NCBI GenBank assembly: GCA_922989275.2 | Contig: OV277871.1 | Coordinates: forward strand, 4,216,001-4,280,000 | Direction: 5' to 3' | Source of the DNA: Gari tellinella | Lineage: Eukaryota > Mollusca > Bivalvia > Cardiida > Psammobiidae | DNA: 64,000 nt | In this document: piece after piece, positions 1 through 10,146 of the stretch | How positions within the stretch are numbered: the first letter of the stretch is position 1 | Layout: each line of letters starts with the position of its first letter | Notes under the pieces: model-generated | The model's input: the letters and a program-made list of their open reading frames with translations, nothing else | The model's database searches: none | What the model was told of the DNA's origin: nothing | Position numbers and translations under genes: made by a program

Positions 1-99
1 AAATACGAATATGCCTCAGAGTGGGCCCTGTACAACACCAGGTAGAAGAAGAAGATTCTGGAATGATTGCTCCATGTCCAGACTTCTACAGATATTTGA

Positions 100-640
100 A
101 ATTGGTCTTTGAAAATGTTCAACGCTGCATAGCAGGCTTTGCTAAAAACAGCTACCGAAACAGATCTAGTGTTACAGAATCTTTATGTTAAAATACAGGA
201 CAGAAGACTATCTTTATATCGCCTAACTCTTTTATACAAGATCTCCTGTGGCCTAGTCACTGTTGACAAGTTTGATCGTCTCATACCAAACAACTGCCAC
301 ACTTGTCACTCAGCGGCTCACTCCTTAAAGATTCCATACTGTTCAACTTCAACCAGCTACCGACAACAGTTTTCGCCGGGCACTCCGGTTTCCTCCCACA
401 GGCATGACCAAATACGCCAACATTCGAGCCATCCCAAGTGATTTGTAAAACTAAAAGTAAAGGTAGCTTGTAACATATTTGATATAAAAGAAATAAAGTT
501 TAAACATTTTACAGACAACATTACATTCATTCTTCTCGCTGACGATCAAGGAGTGGAACCGCCTCCCTCCAGACATCACATCAGCAGGCTCAGTTGATTC
601 CTTCAAGTGTAGATGAGCTTTCTGCTTTATCTATACTCAC
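100..640 (+). pseudogene. LINE reverse transcriptase 3'-end remnant
   Basis: Degenerate end of a non-LTR retrotransposon polyprotein. Around 160-430 one frame reads like the post-RT region (RLSLYRLTLLYKI, then a run resembling the usual S-x-S-T-x-Y spacer). A second frame at about 528-615 gives the hallmark IKEWNRLPPDI and SVDSFK of LINE C-termini. At least one frameshift separates the two, and the left side contains stops, so it is dead. The clade cannot be told from so little. Confidence 0.6.
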
Positions 641-977
641 AGCATTATTTTATCTTGATTTTATCTGTACATAATTCTCTTTTATTTCCTTCTCTTTCTT
701 TTTGTACAACTGATCCTGGCAATAATGTTGAATTTGGCCAGTAATTAGTAGAAATAAAAGAACTGCTTCCATCAAATTTGTCATTTTCACCAGACCAAAG
801 GTAATCTCTGGGTGTCACCCATCCAGTTAGAGAACATGCAGAATGTTACTTAATTTCATTGGTAGCATACATGTACTAACACTAAAACATTGGGCTATAA
901 AAGCCAGCTAGGCTGTTAAACTGTAGAAGTGCCTGTGGTATACATGTATAAACAATATTCATTTTCTCCAAAGTTTG

Positions 978-1213
978 CAGGGCTGCCAAAAATCCTAAGA
1001 TTTCCAAATTTGCATTTTTCAAGTGCGATTTTACGAATCATACCTTTACCCCATTTCTTGTTTAGTTGACATGTGACTACTTAAAGCAGGCTGTAAGTAA
1101 AGCAGAATGTGCCTTAAGGCGCATTCTGCTTTACTTTCAGCCTGCTTTAAGCTACCATGTACTGGAAAAAAAAACTTGAAGATTTAGGAAAATCCGGAGA
1201 AATGGTAGCCCTG
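978..1213. mobile_element. F4 MITE-like element (6-bp TSD) with core B
   Basis: Starts CAGGGCTGCC and ends GCCCTG. It is flanked by the direct repeat AGTTTG (972-977 and 1214-1219), a clear 6-bp target duplication. The central palindrome at 1080-1151 is core B. No coding capacity. The ends resemble hAT-type termini, and some hAT groups make short duplications; that family link is an inference. Confidence 0.8.
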
Positions 1214-1472
1214 AGTTTGATCCTGGCATCCTCCAGTCTGTCCATTATCTGTCTTGATTGTACAGGATAGACCCTTTCTCAATTCATTTACCAGGGGTAT
1301 TCATTCTGCCGTATATTTAATCACAATGATAAGTTGACTTACATTCACGACTTTAGCTAGAAATGTCTGGTAACCTTAATCCATTGTAGGTATGTGTGCT
1401 TATAAGTTATAATGAAAACTAAGATGATCTGGTATACCTCAAGTATGGGTTTTAACTTTCATTATCTTCTAG

Positions 1473-1618
1473 GGTGCCTGGCTACCAGTGTCTGGTCACA
1501 GAAGTTAGTGGTGACCCATGCTCCATCTTATGTAACATTCCAAGAGCAGGAAAGGCCACTTCAGACCAGTGATGTGTCAAAAGTCATTTCACACACACTT
1601 GGAGTTCCCAGTCAGTCG
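1473..1618 (+). CDS. ATP6AP2: ATP6AP2 exon 2
   Basis: Preceded by a pyrimidine-rich tract ending TTCTAG (1472), and followed by GGTAAGAA. Encodes the start of the luminal domain (KLVVTHAPSYVTFQEQ). The reading frame is open upstream to an ATG at 1412, and MGFNFHYLLGCLATSVWSQ would resemble a signal peptide. An unspliced first exon is therefore an alternative, but the acceptor context favours splicing. Confidence 0.8.
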
Positions 1619-4600
1619 GTAAGAAAGAGTAAAGCTGCAACAGTTTCTCCTTTTATTTCTGCACCAAACCCTATGGTATGACTACTTATTAGAATCATCT
1701 CTTCTAATGAGTAGTGACAACATAGGATTTGTTACTGAAATGAGTGAGAAAATGTTGGATTTTGTTGGTTTACTACCTTTTATTTGGAGCCCTGGATGAA
1801 GCTATTTCAAGAGTCTACATATTAGCTTTGTCAGTAACAGTAGAAATAACACCATTCAGGGATTTTAAATTATCTATTTACATTGTATTGTTTATTGAGA
1901 TGAATTTTGCCTTTTATTAAACACTAATTAAAACATGATTCTACTGGTATACAATAGAAATTGTATTAAATTGGCCATTAATAAGATATTTGTGAAGATA
2001 GAATGCTGCTTGATGCAGGAAACTTTCTTCATTAATACTTTGATCATGCACTAACAATATATCCAATAGCCTATATCCAGCTGTGTTGAAGGCAGCCCTT
2101 ATTATAATTTATTTTTGGTGCTTATAGAGAGGAAGGAGTCAATATCACCTATGGCACTTATGTGGAGAAAAGGGTTAACCCATTACACCATAGCCTGTTT
2201 GTAGTTTTGAAGATAGGTGACCACTTAAAGCAGGTTGAAAGTAAAGCAGAATATGCACATTAAGGCACATTCTGCTTTACTTTCAGCCTGCTTTAATCTA
2301 CCATCTGCTAGGGTGTAGAAAATACTTTTATGGTGCATATTCATGAGTGACTGTATAAATTGGAACTACATATTTTCTTCAGCGAAGGAATAAATAAAAG
2401 GTGTATTTATGGGGTAATGGATTAAGCAGTAATCAGTTTTCAAGAGATTACAATATTTATTTATTGAGTGGCCACCCAGCCCACCACATATTTACTGTCC
2501 CAGGGTTCCAGATAAGGGGAGTATTTCAAAATCTAAAATCTTTATTTCTGCATTAAACCCTTGAGTAGTAAGACGATTCTAATGTGTAGTAACACCATAG
2601 GATTGGTGCTGAAATAAGTGAGAAAATGTTGGAAATGTTCAGAGTACTCCCTCTTATCTGGAGCCCTGCAAGTGTCCTTGCAAATCAATTATCATTGTAT
2701 TGTTTTGTATTAATGAAGGAGCCCCAATGGGAAGGTTTGCTGCATGGATCATTATTTAAAAGGCCGAAAGCCAATGTTCTGCTGACGGTAGTTACTACAA
2801 AGGACAATCCAGCACTGAAACTGAAGAGCCAAGCTGAGTTTCCAGTCACTCTTGTAAGTATTCTCGATATAAAAGCATGTTCCCTGTGTCAGTTTTGTTT
2901 GTCCCATTACCCCATAGCCTGTATCTAATATTGGAGATAGGTGACCACTTAAAGCATGTTGAAAGTGAAGCAGAATGCGCCTTGAGGCGCATTCTGCTTT
3001 ACTTTCAACCTTCTTTAAGCTATCATGTGCAAGGATATTAGATATAGAAAATATTTCTTATGATACATACATGTACATGTATCAATAATTGTTGACAATG
3101 GAACTATTTAGGCGTTATAAGGCGTATTTATAGGGTGATGGGTTATTATGCTCTCACAATGATTAGTCAGAGGTCATACTGTTTTACGCATGGCCATCTG
3201 CTCTAACTTCATTAATTTTGTTCTTCTGTTCTTTCATTCATCCATCCAAATATAAGATAATACTTTGTCTGTCTAACTCCTTCTACAGTTTACAAGCAAC
3301 AATGGTATAATTTTGCAAGTTGCTTGCACATATACCACAGATAGACATGTACATGTGATCATAAAAATGACTGCAATCCATTGATGTTACTTGGGCTACC
3401 TAATTTGTCATTAACCAAATTGTTATGCCCTTTACACTAATAAGTATCTTTTATTCTGAAAAATAAATCTCGACAAAGTGTTGTTCACCCATACATAACT
3501 ACAGAATATTGTTTTTATTGTACAGGACACCCCATATGTAGACATCAGTGGTGTTATGTCATCAATTCAGAGGAATTTCTTGGAGAACAATCCCCTTGTG
3601 CTGGATGCTGGTCTAGACAGAGATGTGAGTAGTACATTCATACAAACAGGTCTCCAGAGTATTTTGAAAAATAAAATCTGTATTTCTGCATTAAACTCGA
3701 GACGTTTCTAATGAGTAGTAACAGTAACACCATAGGGTTTGGTGCTGAAATAAGTGAGAAAATGTTGGATTTGTGCAGTTTACTCCCCTTTATCTGGAGC
3801 CCTGTACATGTACATGTATATTGAAAACATGGAAAATAAACCCCGAGTTACTGCCTTTCTGCCAAATATTGTCAAGGCACTATGTGATAAAGAATATATT
3901 TTTTCTTCGTTATCTTTGAAATTACATATTGCCATGTAATTGATAAAAAGGATTTTACTATATGCCTTCTGGTGATATCGAGCATTTTTCTGGGTGTATC
4001 TGTACAGTAAGATACAAGAGACTGTATCTAACTCCTTGTATTTTACTGTTCATATTTTACTCCGACTTCGTTTTCGATAAACTTCGATTACTCTGACATC
4101 GTTTGTGATCAGCAAGACATCATGTATCTTGGCTACATGAACATGATCCGCGTTATTCTTTGTGACATAAAAGAATTCTTGTTCTGCTATAAATATCTAA
4201 TGCTTCTGGATATAAAAGGATTAAACAACCATCTAGTTGTTGATGGTGGATATCGAAATGATAAACACCGCCATTTAGGGGTATGCTTCAGGGCGTTGAA
4301 TTCAGCACCCATCGCTTTTGGCAGGAAACAGTCGATCAGACTTGCGCCAAAAGTACATGTACTCAATAGATGGGCTGTTTTTGCAAAAAACGTCTCGAGC
4401 TGAATAAGTCATCCTGTATAGCATCGCCAACTTGAGATGTGTTACCACTAAGACATCTATGCTGTAAACTAGTATGTGCTTGCAGACATTGCAAATAAAG
4501 CTTTGTCATTGTTGAAAGGTTCAAAGGCTAGATGTAATTACTTTCAACCTGCTTTATGTGGTTGCCAGTCTTCAAAACTAGAAATATAGGCAGTAAAGCA

Positions 4601-7580
4601 CCATTCAATTATTCAAAAATAGAACCAGACTATAGGGTAAAGGGTTAAGCTTAATTTCACATTTGGTAATTATATATTATTCGCTGCTCACAGAAATATC
4701 CGTATATGCTTGTATTTTTCTATTGCAGACATTTGATATAAGATCTGAGTTTGATGTGTTTCAAAAATTGCCCAACACTCTGCGGAGGATGTCAGACCGG
4801 CTCCTAGACCGTGACTCAGTGGCCCAGACACATACGATTGGTTCCCTGAACACGAGCAGAAACACAGACCTCAGCTTGATGGGAGAACTGCAGATGATAC
4901 AAGATGTTCTACAAACTGTAAATAATAACTTATCTTAACTCTTTCCTCCCTGAAACATCAAAAGGACAACTCCAATTTTCATATTTGTCTAGTCCATTTC
5001 TGACTGTCACGGTTTGTTTTTGTTAAAGTTTTGCATACTGACAAACAGTGAAGACCCTGATCAGAGGGCTCCTATAGGAGCCCTCTGATCTGGGTCTTCA
5101 CTGTTTGTACAGGACAAGTGTAATATTCATGTGTACACTGTTTGAAAAGAATGCCTATATGTGTGACTATGGTTCAAAGAGTTAACCCTTGTCACACTGA
5201 ATATTCATAGATAAAACTGCACTCACTTTGAATCTATACAATCTGAACAATTACGTTGGTTTATGAATAAGGATATATCTCCCAAGGAAAGAGGGAAGAC
5301 TCGTATTAGACGGCTCTGATAACAATATAGTTTAGACTCTGACCAAACAGCTATATTCCCTCAAACTTTTAGTGTTTAACATTCTCCCTTATATGAATGC
5401 TTGTTTTCCTGTTGAACCTGTTCTATGCTGCAAACTAATTTATGTATATTTATTTATTTCATGTGTTATCAAGATTTCAGTGGGGGAAATGATAATGATG
5501 TTATATTGTCTGCTTCTAAACCATTACAGTGCTCCATCCATACTACCCCAGCTACGGCCCTTAAAACGATGCTCCTTCTTTCTAACAATGCTTGACACTG
5601 TTGCCAAAACAAGACAATAACGTTTAATATTCCCTCCATATAACAACTCCCTCAGAACAACAAACACAATCCTTGTCTTTCTATGTGTGTTGTTGTACAG
5701 GGCTCCAGATAAGAGGTAGTAAACCGAACAAATCAAATATTTTCTCACTTATTTCAGCACCAAATCCTATGGTGTTACTACTCATTAGAATCGTCTCTTC
5801 GAGACGATTCTAATGAGAAGTAACACCAGAGTTTAATGCAGAAATAAAGATTTTTTTTTAAATACCCCCTTATCTGGAGCGCTGGTTGTAGAGAGGGAGC
5901 ACTGTAAACAAAGGGTTTAAATATGTTTCACCTGCTGGGGACATGCTGTTTTACAACTATTTTGTCATTTCTGTAGGTACAAGCTGATGGGAAGATGCTT
6001 AAGAAGAAGTCACCAGACATGTTTAGTTTCACTATAGCTAGTCTACCAGAGATAGAGAAGAAACACGGCAAGGCATCGCCTCAAGTGACAGATTCCCATA
6101 GTCTTGTGGCAGACTTTATCAACCAGGTAATTCTAATAGTACATAAGGCATCTTCAGGGTATAGAGGTTAATTCTTTTAATGTTATAGTTCCATGTGAGC
6201 TTAGTTGTCTTTTATCAACTCTTGTTTAACCTATTACAGCATAGCCCCCTTAATTTGGCCTTAAACCAGGTAGAAAGTAAAGCAGAATTCTCCTTAAGGA
6301 GCATTCTAATTTACTTTCAATCTGCTTTAAGCTGCCATCTAGAAAGATGCTGGAAATGCTTCCTGTGTTTTATGTTTAGGACTTTCCTACGTTAGGAATA
6401 CTTTCCATAGAGAAGAAATACTGTAGAGGCATAAAAAGGTGCATTTAGATATATGGAGAAATGGGTTTTAGAAGTAATAGGAGGTCTACATTGTTCCGTT
6501 ATATTTCAGATGACAGATCAGTTCAAGAACTTGTATAAGACGAATGTAGTTGTTGAAGTTCTGACTGTTAACCAACCAGAGGGTCTAGTGAGGAATGTCC
6601 GAAGCCTCATGGCAGTTGATAAGGTATGTGCTGAACAACTAACCAATGTGTGAACTCCGCATTAACTCTTTGAACCCTAGTCATGCATATATGTGTCATT
6701 TGCAAACAGCATACCTGTGAGGAGTACACTTGTCCTATGCAAACAGTGTAGACTCATTATTGATCCCTCTGATCAGGGTTTACACTGTTTGACATTTTGA
6801 CATAAATTGTAAAAAGCAACCCTAAAAGTCAGAAGTGGACTAGACTAAATTGAAAACTAGAATTGTCCATAGAGGCTTCAGGGAGGAAAGAGTTAATTAA
6901 GTGGCTATAGAAACATCTAAATTTGGAAACTCAAACTCACTTAAAAAGTCAAACATACACATATATCAAACCTAAAACCTAGCTTGTATGGGTAAGTTTA
7001 ACTTAAGTGAGATTGAAATATGGGTAAGTTTGACTTTAGTGAGATTGAAATATGGGTAAGTTTGACTTTAGTGAGTTTGAGATGATTTGGGTAAACTGTA
7101 TGCTTCCTTTAGGAGCTTTCTGCTTTTACTTTCATTCTGATTTAAGTTGCCATCTGTATTCAACAGCATCAGTGAATATATTCTTGTCATTTGTATGTGG
7201 CATCCTATGGCGTTTATGTAGAAAGTGTTTAAAAGATGCGGCTTAAGTAGGACGATCACTCTGGTGTTAAGGAGCCATTTAAAGAAAGGTTCTTTCAACC
7301 TGCTTTGAAGTAAAGGGCTATGGAGTAAATTAATTGGAAATTGATGTCTTCTCTATGGTATATATTTGCCAATATCTTTCAGAATGAAACCAATGCTACT
7401 TACCACCGGTATGCCATGGACTATGACGAGAACTATCCAGTATTTTTTAATATCATCCTCTGGCTGATGATTCTGTTAGCCATCGCATTTTACGCCGTTG
7501 GGTATGGCATTTGGAATATGGATCCTGGCAGGGACAGCATCATATACAGAATGACCACAAGTAGACTAAAGAAAGACTAA
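1473..7580 (+). CDS. ATP6AP2: ATP6AP2 / (pro)renin receptor, V-ATPase accessory protein (exons 2-8)
   Basis: Type I membrane protein that assists V-ATPase assembly and acidification and takes part in Wnt/renin signalling in other animals. Spliced exons: 1473-1618, 2719-2853, 3526-3624, 4729-4917, 5977-6126, 6510-6623, 7383-7580. All have AG acceptors and GT donors. All six internal introns are phase 0; the intron before 1473 is phase 1. The joined exons give 342 residues, against 350 for the full human protein. The strongest match is the C-terminus: the luminal juxtamembrane stretch NYPVFFNIILWLM, a single membrane helix, then YGIWNMDPGRDSIIYRMT and a short basic tail. SLFKRPKANVLLTVV and GELQMIQDVLQT match luminal segments of the family. 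An R-x-x-R site (RNVR, exon 7) sits where the vertebrate protein has its furin-type site. The signal-peptide exon was not found. Confidence 0.93.
1649..1794. mobile_element. F7 element, left-truncated
   Basis: Lies in ATP6AP2 intron 2, about 30 bp after the exon 2 donor. Retains the F7 interior (TTTATTTCTGCACCAAACCC), a worn core C and the right end TTTGGAGCCCTG. The left terminus is missing. Confidence 0.6.
2179..2421. mobile_element. F5 MITE-like element (TTAA) with core B
   Basis: Flanked by TTAA on both sides (2175-2178 and 2422-2425). Ends are CCCATTACACCATA and its complement GGGGTAATGG. The central palindrome at 2224-2296 is core B, the same core as in F4. Length 243 bp, non-coding. 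TTAA targeting suggests a piggyBac- or Kolobok-type transposase. Confidence 0.8.
2501..2668. mobile_element. F7 element with core C
   Basis: Starts CAGGGTTCCAGATAAG and ends CTTATCTGGAGCCCTG. The central palindrome has lost part of one arm. Lies in intron 2, about 50 bp before exon 3. No clear target duplication in this copy. Confidence 0.75.
2719..2853 (+). CDS. ATP6AP2: ATP6AP2 exon 3
   Basis: Phase 0 at both ends, 45 codons, acceptor ATGAAG, donor GTAAGT. Encodes the conserved GLLHGSLFKRPKANVLLTVV segment. The open frame upstream of 2719 is F7-derived and is not exon. Confidence 0.88.
2903..3142. mobile_element. F5 element with core B
   Basis: Ends CCCATTACCCCATA and GGGTGATGGG. Core B palindrome at 2948-3019 with the central sequence GCGCCTTGAGGCGC. 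The flanks are TTGT and TTAT, so the TTAA duplication is eroded. Lies 49 bp after the exon 3 donor. Confidence 0.75.
3143..3525 (+). other. ATP6AP2 intron 3, remainder
   Basis: AT-rich intron sequence ending in a pyrimidine tract and TACAG. I see no gene or further element in it. Confidence 0.5.
3526..3624 (+). CDS. ATP6AP2: ATP6AP2 exon 4
   Basis: 33 codons, phase 0 at both ends. Acceptor TTGTACAG, donor GTGAGT. Encodes DTPYVDISGVMSSIQRNF, which resembles the vertebrate region around VPFSLDSVANSIHSLF. Confidence 0.85.
3647..3804. mobile_element. F7 element with short core C
   Basis: Starts CAGGTCTCCAGAG and ends TTTATCTGGAGCCCTG, beginning 22 bp after the exon 4 donor. The centre retains only one arm of core C. 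Confidence 0.65.
3940..4539. other. ATP6AP2 intron 4, no recognised gene
   Basis: Holds an open frame at 4122-4403 without any family resemblance, and an F9-like stretch near 4060-4110 (ACTTCGATTACTCTGACATC). Nothing else is supported. Confidence 0.4.
4540..4644. mobile_element. F5 element, partial
   Basis: Half of an F5 copy. It holds one arm of core B (TTTCAACCTGCTTTA) and the terminal GGTAAAGGG followed by TTAA (4645-4648). The left half is missing. Confidence 0.5.
4729..4917 (+). CDS. ATP6AP2: ATP6AP2 exon 5
   Basis: 63 codons, phase 0 at both ends. Acceptor TATTGCAG, donor GTAAAT. Encodes FDVFQKLPNTLRRMSDRLL and NTDLSLMGELQMIQDVLQT, matching the vertebrate LSELQVLHDIS region. Confidence 0.9.
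4939..5181. mobile_element. F8 MITE-like element (TTAA) with core D
   Basis: Exact TTAA flanks at 4935-4938 and 5182-5185. Ends are CTCTTTCCTCCC and GGTTCAAAGAG. Core D palindrome at 5041-5108 with the centre GGGCTCCTATAGGAGCCC. Length 243 bp. Starts 21 bp after the exon 5 donor. Confidence 0.82.
5527..5904. mobile_element. F3 element interrupted by F7
   Basis: TA at 5525-5526, then CAGTGCTCCATCC; it ends GAGGGAGCACTG, then TA. An F7 copy is inserted at 5698-5884. Without it, the F3 copy is about 185 bp and lacks the core A seen in longer F3 copies. Confidence 0.75.
5698..5884. mobile_element. F7 MITE-like element (6-bp TSD) with core C
   Basis: Intact ends CAGGGCTCCAGATAAG and TTATCTGGAGCGCTG. 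The 6-bp direct repeat GTTGTA lies at 5692-5697 and 5885-5890. Central palindrome CATTAGAATCGTCTC / GAGACGATTCTAATG. Inserted inside an F3 element, so F7 moved after that F3 copy. Confidence 0.85.
5977..6126 (+). CDS. ATP6AP2: ATP6AP2 exon 6
   Basis: 50 codons, phase 0 at both ends. Acceptor TTTCTGTAG, donor GTAATT. Encodes KSPDMFSFTIASLPEIEKKHG, matching the vertebrate [20 protein letters not shown]. This strongly anchors the identification. Confidence 0.92.
6230..6465. mobile_element. F5 element with core B
   Basis: TTAA at 6226-6229 on the left; the right end GAAATGGG lies by TTTT. Core B palindrome at 6260-6331, with mismatches in the arms. Confidence 0.65.
6510..6623 (+). CDS. ATP6AP2: ATP6AP2 exon 7
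   Basis: 38 codons, phase 0 at both ends. Acceptor ATATTTCAG, donor GTATGT. Encodes LYKTNVVVEVLTVN, matching vertebrate LYGGNAVVELVTV, and the R-N-V-R at the place of the furin-type cleavage site. Confidence 0.92.
6666..6892. mobile_element. F8 element (TTAA) with worn core D
   Basis: Exact TTAA at 6662-6665 and 6893-6896. Ends CTCTTTGAACCC and GGGAGGAAAGAG, so it lies in the opposite orientation to the copy at 4939. One arm of the core is partly lost. Starts 42 bp after the exon 7 donor. Confidence 0.8.
6987..7085. repeat. 32-bp tandem repeat, about three copies
   Basis: The unit starts TATGGGTAAGTTTGACTT and recurs at 6987, 7019 and 7051. The text resembles internal sequence of F9-type elements (AAGTTTGATTTAAGTGAGA near 57362). 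Confidence 0.7.
7383..7580 (+). CDS. ATP6AP2: ATP6AP2 exon 8 (terminal)
   Basis: 65 codons plus stop. Acceptor TATCTTTCAG. Encodes an N-x-T site (NET), the juxtamembrane NYPVFFNIILWLM, the membrane helix and the cytosolic YGIWNMDPGRDSIIYRMT tail ending RLKKD. Basic residues at -3 and -5 parallel the vertebrate tail (KIRMD). Confidence 0.96.
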   Translation, partial: NETNATYHRYAMDYDENYPVFFNIILWLMILLAIAFYAVGYGIWNMDPGRDSIIYRMTTSRLKKD

Positions 7581-7623
7581 ATAATAGCTATAAAAATATA
7601 CTTATTGCAATGCATCAAATATA

Positions 7624-7829
7624 CAGGTAAACCTCTCTATTAGGTCCACTAAAAGGAAGGCTGAATTGAATGCATGAAGGACAGGTGACAGCTTAAAGCA
7701 AGGTAAAAGTAAAACAGAAAGCTCCTAAAGGAGCTTTCTGTTTCACTTTCACCTTGCTTTAAGCAGTCATCTGTCTTTAATGCCTAATAATTAACTCAAT
7801 TTGGTGGTCATGATAGAGAGGTTTTGCTG
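7624..7829. mobile_element. F6 element with core B'
   Basis: Left end CAGGTAAACCTCTCTATTA after TA; right end GAGAGGTTTTGCTG. Palindrome at 7691-7764 (GCTTAAAGCAAGG arms, centre GCTCCTAAAGGAGC). Probably within the ATP6AP2 3' UTR or just beyond it. Confidence 0.75.
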
Positions 7830-7849
7830 TTGTATAAAATTGCTTTGAA

Positions 7850-8425
7850 TTAAGCTGAAATACATGTAAATGTATGGTAGGAATATTTATTGTTTCTACG
7901 TAGAGGCCATAACAGTAAAATACTGACTATATAAATCTGGATTCTGATATTCAACTAACCAGATTTTAAATTGAACATCAAAATGTTTTTGAGCATAGTA
8001 CAGAAACAATCTGTGTATAGCTGTTAAAGAAGATAACGTTTAGTCTTGTACAAATGTTGCAGCACAATGTTGGACAAATATACTGCAGAAAGGTCCTATG
8101 TGAGCTTTCAGCAAAACTTTTGTCCTGCATCAAGAAATATTCTGTCTTTCCAGATAGCCATATTATTGCGTGGATACACTGGTGTATTGCCTTCCAGAAA
8201 ATAGAATTGATTAATGGTTGATTGCTTTTATGACAGAAATTGTGAAACAGTTTAGATCAGATCTGAATCAAAATTACTTGATCTTGGCCCAAATCATTTG
8301 AAAAATGTCATGTGCTAAATAGACAATGACTTTAGCATTAAATAAGAAGTGAAAATCATTTATCATGAAACAGATTATCAACTTCAAGTTATCCTATAAT
8401 AAATAAAAGAAACCCTTTAAGTTCC
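7850..8425. other. Downstream of ATP6AP2, nothing recognised
   Basis: AT-rich, with AATAAA-type hexamers near 8397-8407 that could be a proximal poly(A) signal. No gene or repeat is supported. Confidence 0.3.
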
Positions 8426-8431
8426 AATGTA

Positions 8432-8595
8432 CAGTAAAAATTCTCTACATTGGCCACTAGATTGAATTAATTGTATTGTGTTTAAGGCACGTGGCTGCTT
8501 TCACCTTGCTTAAAGCTGTCACCTGTCTTTCATCCATTCAATTAGCCTTATTTTAGTGGTTGTAATAGGGGGGGAGGGGGGGGGGGGGGTTACTG
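8432..8595. mobile_element. F6 element with deleted core and poly-G expansion
   Basis: CAGTAAAAATTCTCTAC after TA on the left; TTACTG and TA on the right. One arm of core B' is missing. The GTAATAGAGAGG of other copies has become a long G tract at about 8568-8589. Confidence 0.65.
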
Positions 8596-8819
8596 TAGTA
8601 TGACTATTTTGATTCCTGTTGTTATTGTGAATGTGTTGAACAAAAAATTGAAATAGAAAAAAGGATAACACTAACTTTAGGGCATTCTTTATCTCAAAAA
8701 ACAAATAGTACATTATTGCAAGATTATATTTATCAATCAGGTTATTTGAATGTTTTTTAAGAAGTTCGTACACAGAGAAATATTGTTTATAGAATTGTAA
8801 ATAAACACAGATTTGTCAT

Positions 8820-9060
8820 AACACAAGAGCTGGACATTACACCATAAAAATTCTAAAAATTGGGTTACCCTGTATATCTTCTGTAGTTATCCCAAAAGTT
8901 GATCTAATTGCTTTTATCACACAGTAATTTGTCCAAAATGTGCAAACTGAATGGCAAACTGTGTATACCCTAATGAGACTGCTCCATCAGGGTCTACATG
9001 ACTTGCTAAGGCCTGTCTGTCTCTCAATACTAAGGGCTATTATGGTAGGGTCATTACAAT
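8820..9060. repeat. Repeat with D-like core, paired with 56810-57020
   Basis: Shares TAATTTGTCCAAAATG, GCAAACTGAATGGCAAAC and a shortened ACCCTAATGAGACTGCTCC core with the 56.9 kb copy. Ends were not resolved. Confidence 0.5.
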
Positions 9061-9113
9061 AAATACAGTAAACCCACCACTACTATGACCACAGAAATAT
9101 TGTTTTTCATGTA

Positions 9114-9280
9114 CAATAAAGCCCCTCTATTACGTCTGCTAAATTGTGTTAATTATTAGGTGTTTAAAACAGGTGGCTGCTTAAAGCAAGGTGCTTTCTG
9201 TTTGACTGCCACCTTGCTTTAAGCTGTCACCTGATTTGATGCTGTCAGTTAGCCTTGGTTGTAATAGAGAGGTCTTACTG
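9114..9280. mobile_element. F6 element with asymmetric core
   Basis: Left CAATAAAGCCCCTCTATTACG, right GAGAGGTCTTACTG. The core has lost much of its left arm. Confidence 0.6.
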
Positions 9281-9581
9281 GTAATATCCTTGTGATTTCA
9301 AAAAGCACAAAGACAGTTAATCAAAAATCTCCTAAAGGTTTGATTTTCAGTTGTTTTAAAGTTTTTACTTGTTTTAAGTACACACTGTGGTCTTTTTTCA
9401 GTGGAGATTTAAGCAACCACTTGACTTAAAATCTGAAAACAACCAAAGTTGGAAGGGTTTAAAAAGAGAATGATTATACTAGCCTTTACTGTTTCTATCC
9501 TAGGTTACTCAAATAATGAACAAATTAGTTTCATTGCATTCCTTTTATATTTTGATACTTGAGTAGGTAAGTATATTTATG

Positions 9582-9786
9582 CAGGGCTGCCATTTCTCCA
9601 GATTTTTCCGAAATCTTCGTATTTTTATCCTAGCAGATGGTAGCTTAAAGCAGGTTGAAAGTAAAGCAGAATGCGCCTTAAGGCACATTCTTCTTTACTT
9701 TCAACATGCTTTAAGTAATCACACTTAAAAAAAAAAGAAAATTTGTAAATCTTAGGAATTTTCTAGATCAACTTATGGTGGCCCTG
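9582..9786. mobile_element. F4 element (6-bp TSD) with core B
   Basis: CAGGGCTGCCATTTCTCC at the left and GGTGGCCCTG at the right. The 6-bp direct repeat TTTATG lies at 9576-9581 and 9787-9792. Core B palindrome at 9654-9715. Confidence 0.82.
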
Positions 9787-9850
9787 TTTATGTTTTAATT
9801 GGTAAATTAGTATAAATGGTAAAAGTCTGTAATTCTGTTGTTTGTTTTAA

Positions 9851-9973
9851 CCCATTGCCCCATGGCCTGTTTCCAGTGTTGAAAACAGGTGAAAACAGGT
9901 TGAATGTAAAGCAGAATGCGCCTTAAGGTGCATTCTGCTTTACTTCCAGCCTGCTTTAATGTGGGGTAATGGT
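9851..9973. mobile_element. F5 short element (TTAA) with core B
   Basis: TTAA at 9847-9850 and 9974-9977. Only 123 bp: little more than the ends CCCATTGCCCCATG and GTGGGGTAAT plus the core B palindrome. It is nearly a minimal element. Confidence 0.72.
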
Positions 9974-10146
9974 TTAAACTATGTTTCATAGAAAATGTGA
10001 AGATATAAGCGGAAACTATAGGTGTTGTGTAAGCTAGTCTTAAAATAGTTTTAACAGAATTTAAGAAAAACAACATTTTGTTAATATTATTGTTATGAGT
10101 GGTTATGAAATAAGAATGAGAAACATTACTATTAAATGAAAAAGTA

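Noticed and set aside
1412..1472. ATG-initiated signal peptide for ATP6AP2
   Set aside because: Possible, but the bases before 1473 form a good acceptor and the family normally has a separate first exon. Kept only as an alternative.
4122..4403. 93-codon open frame in ATP6AP2 intron 4
   Set aside because: No recognisable family, no splice signals tied to it, and it lies in an otherwise repeat-like intron.
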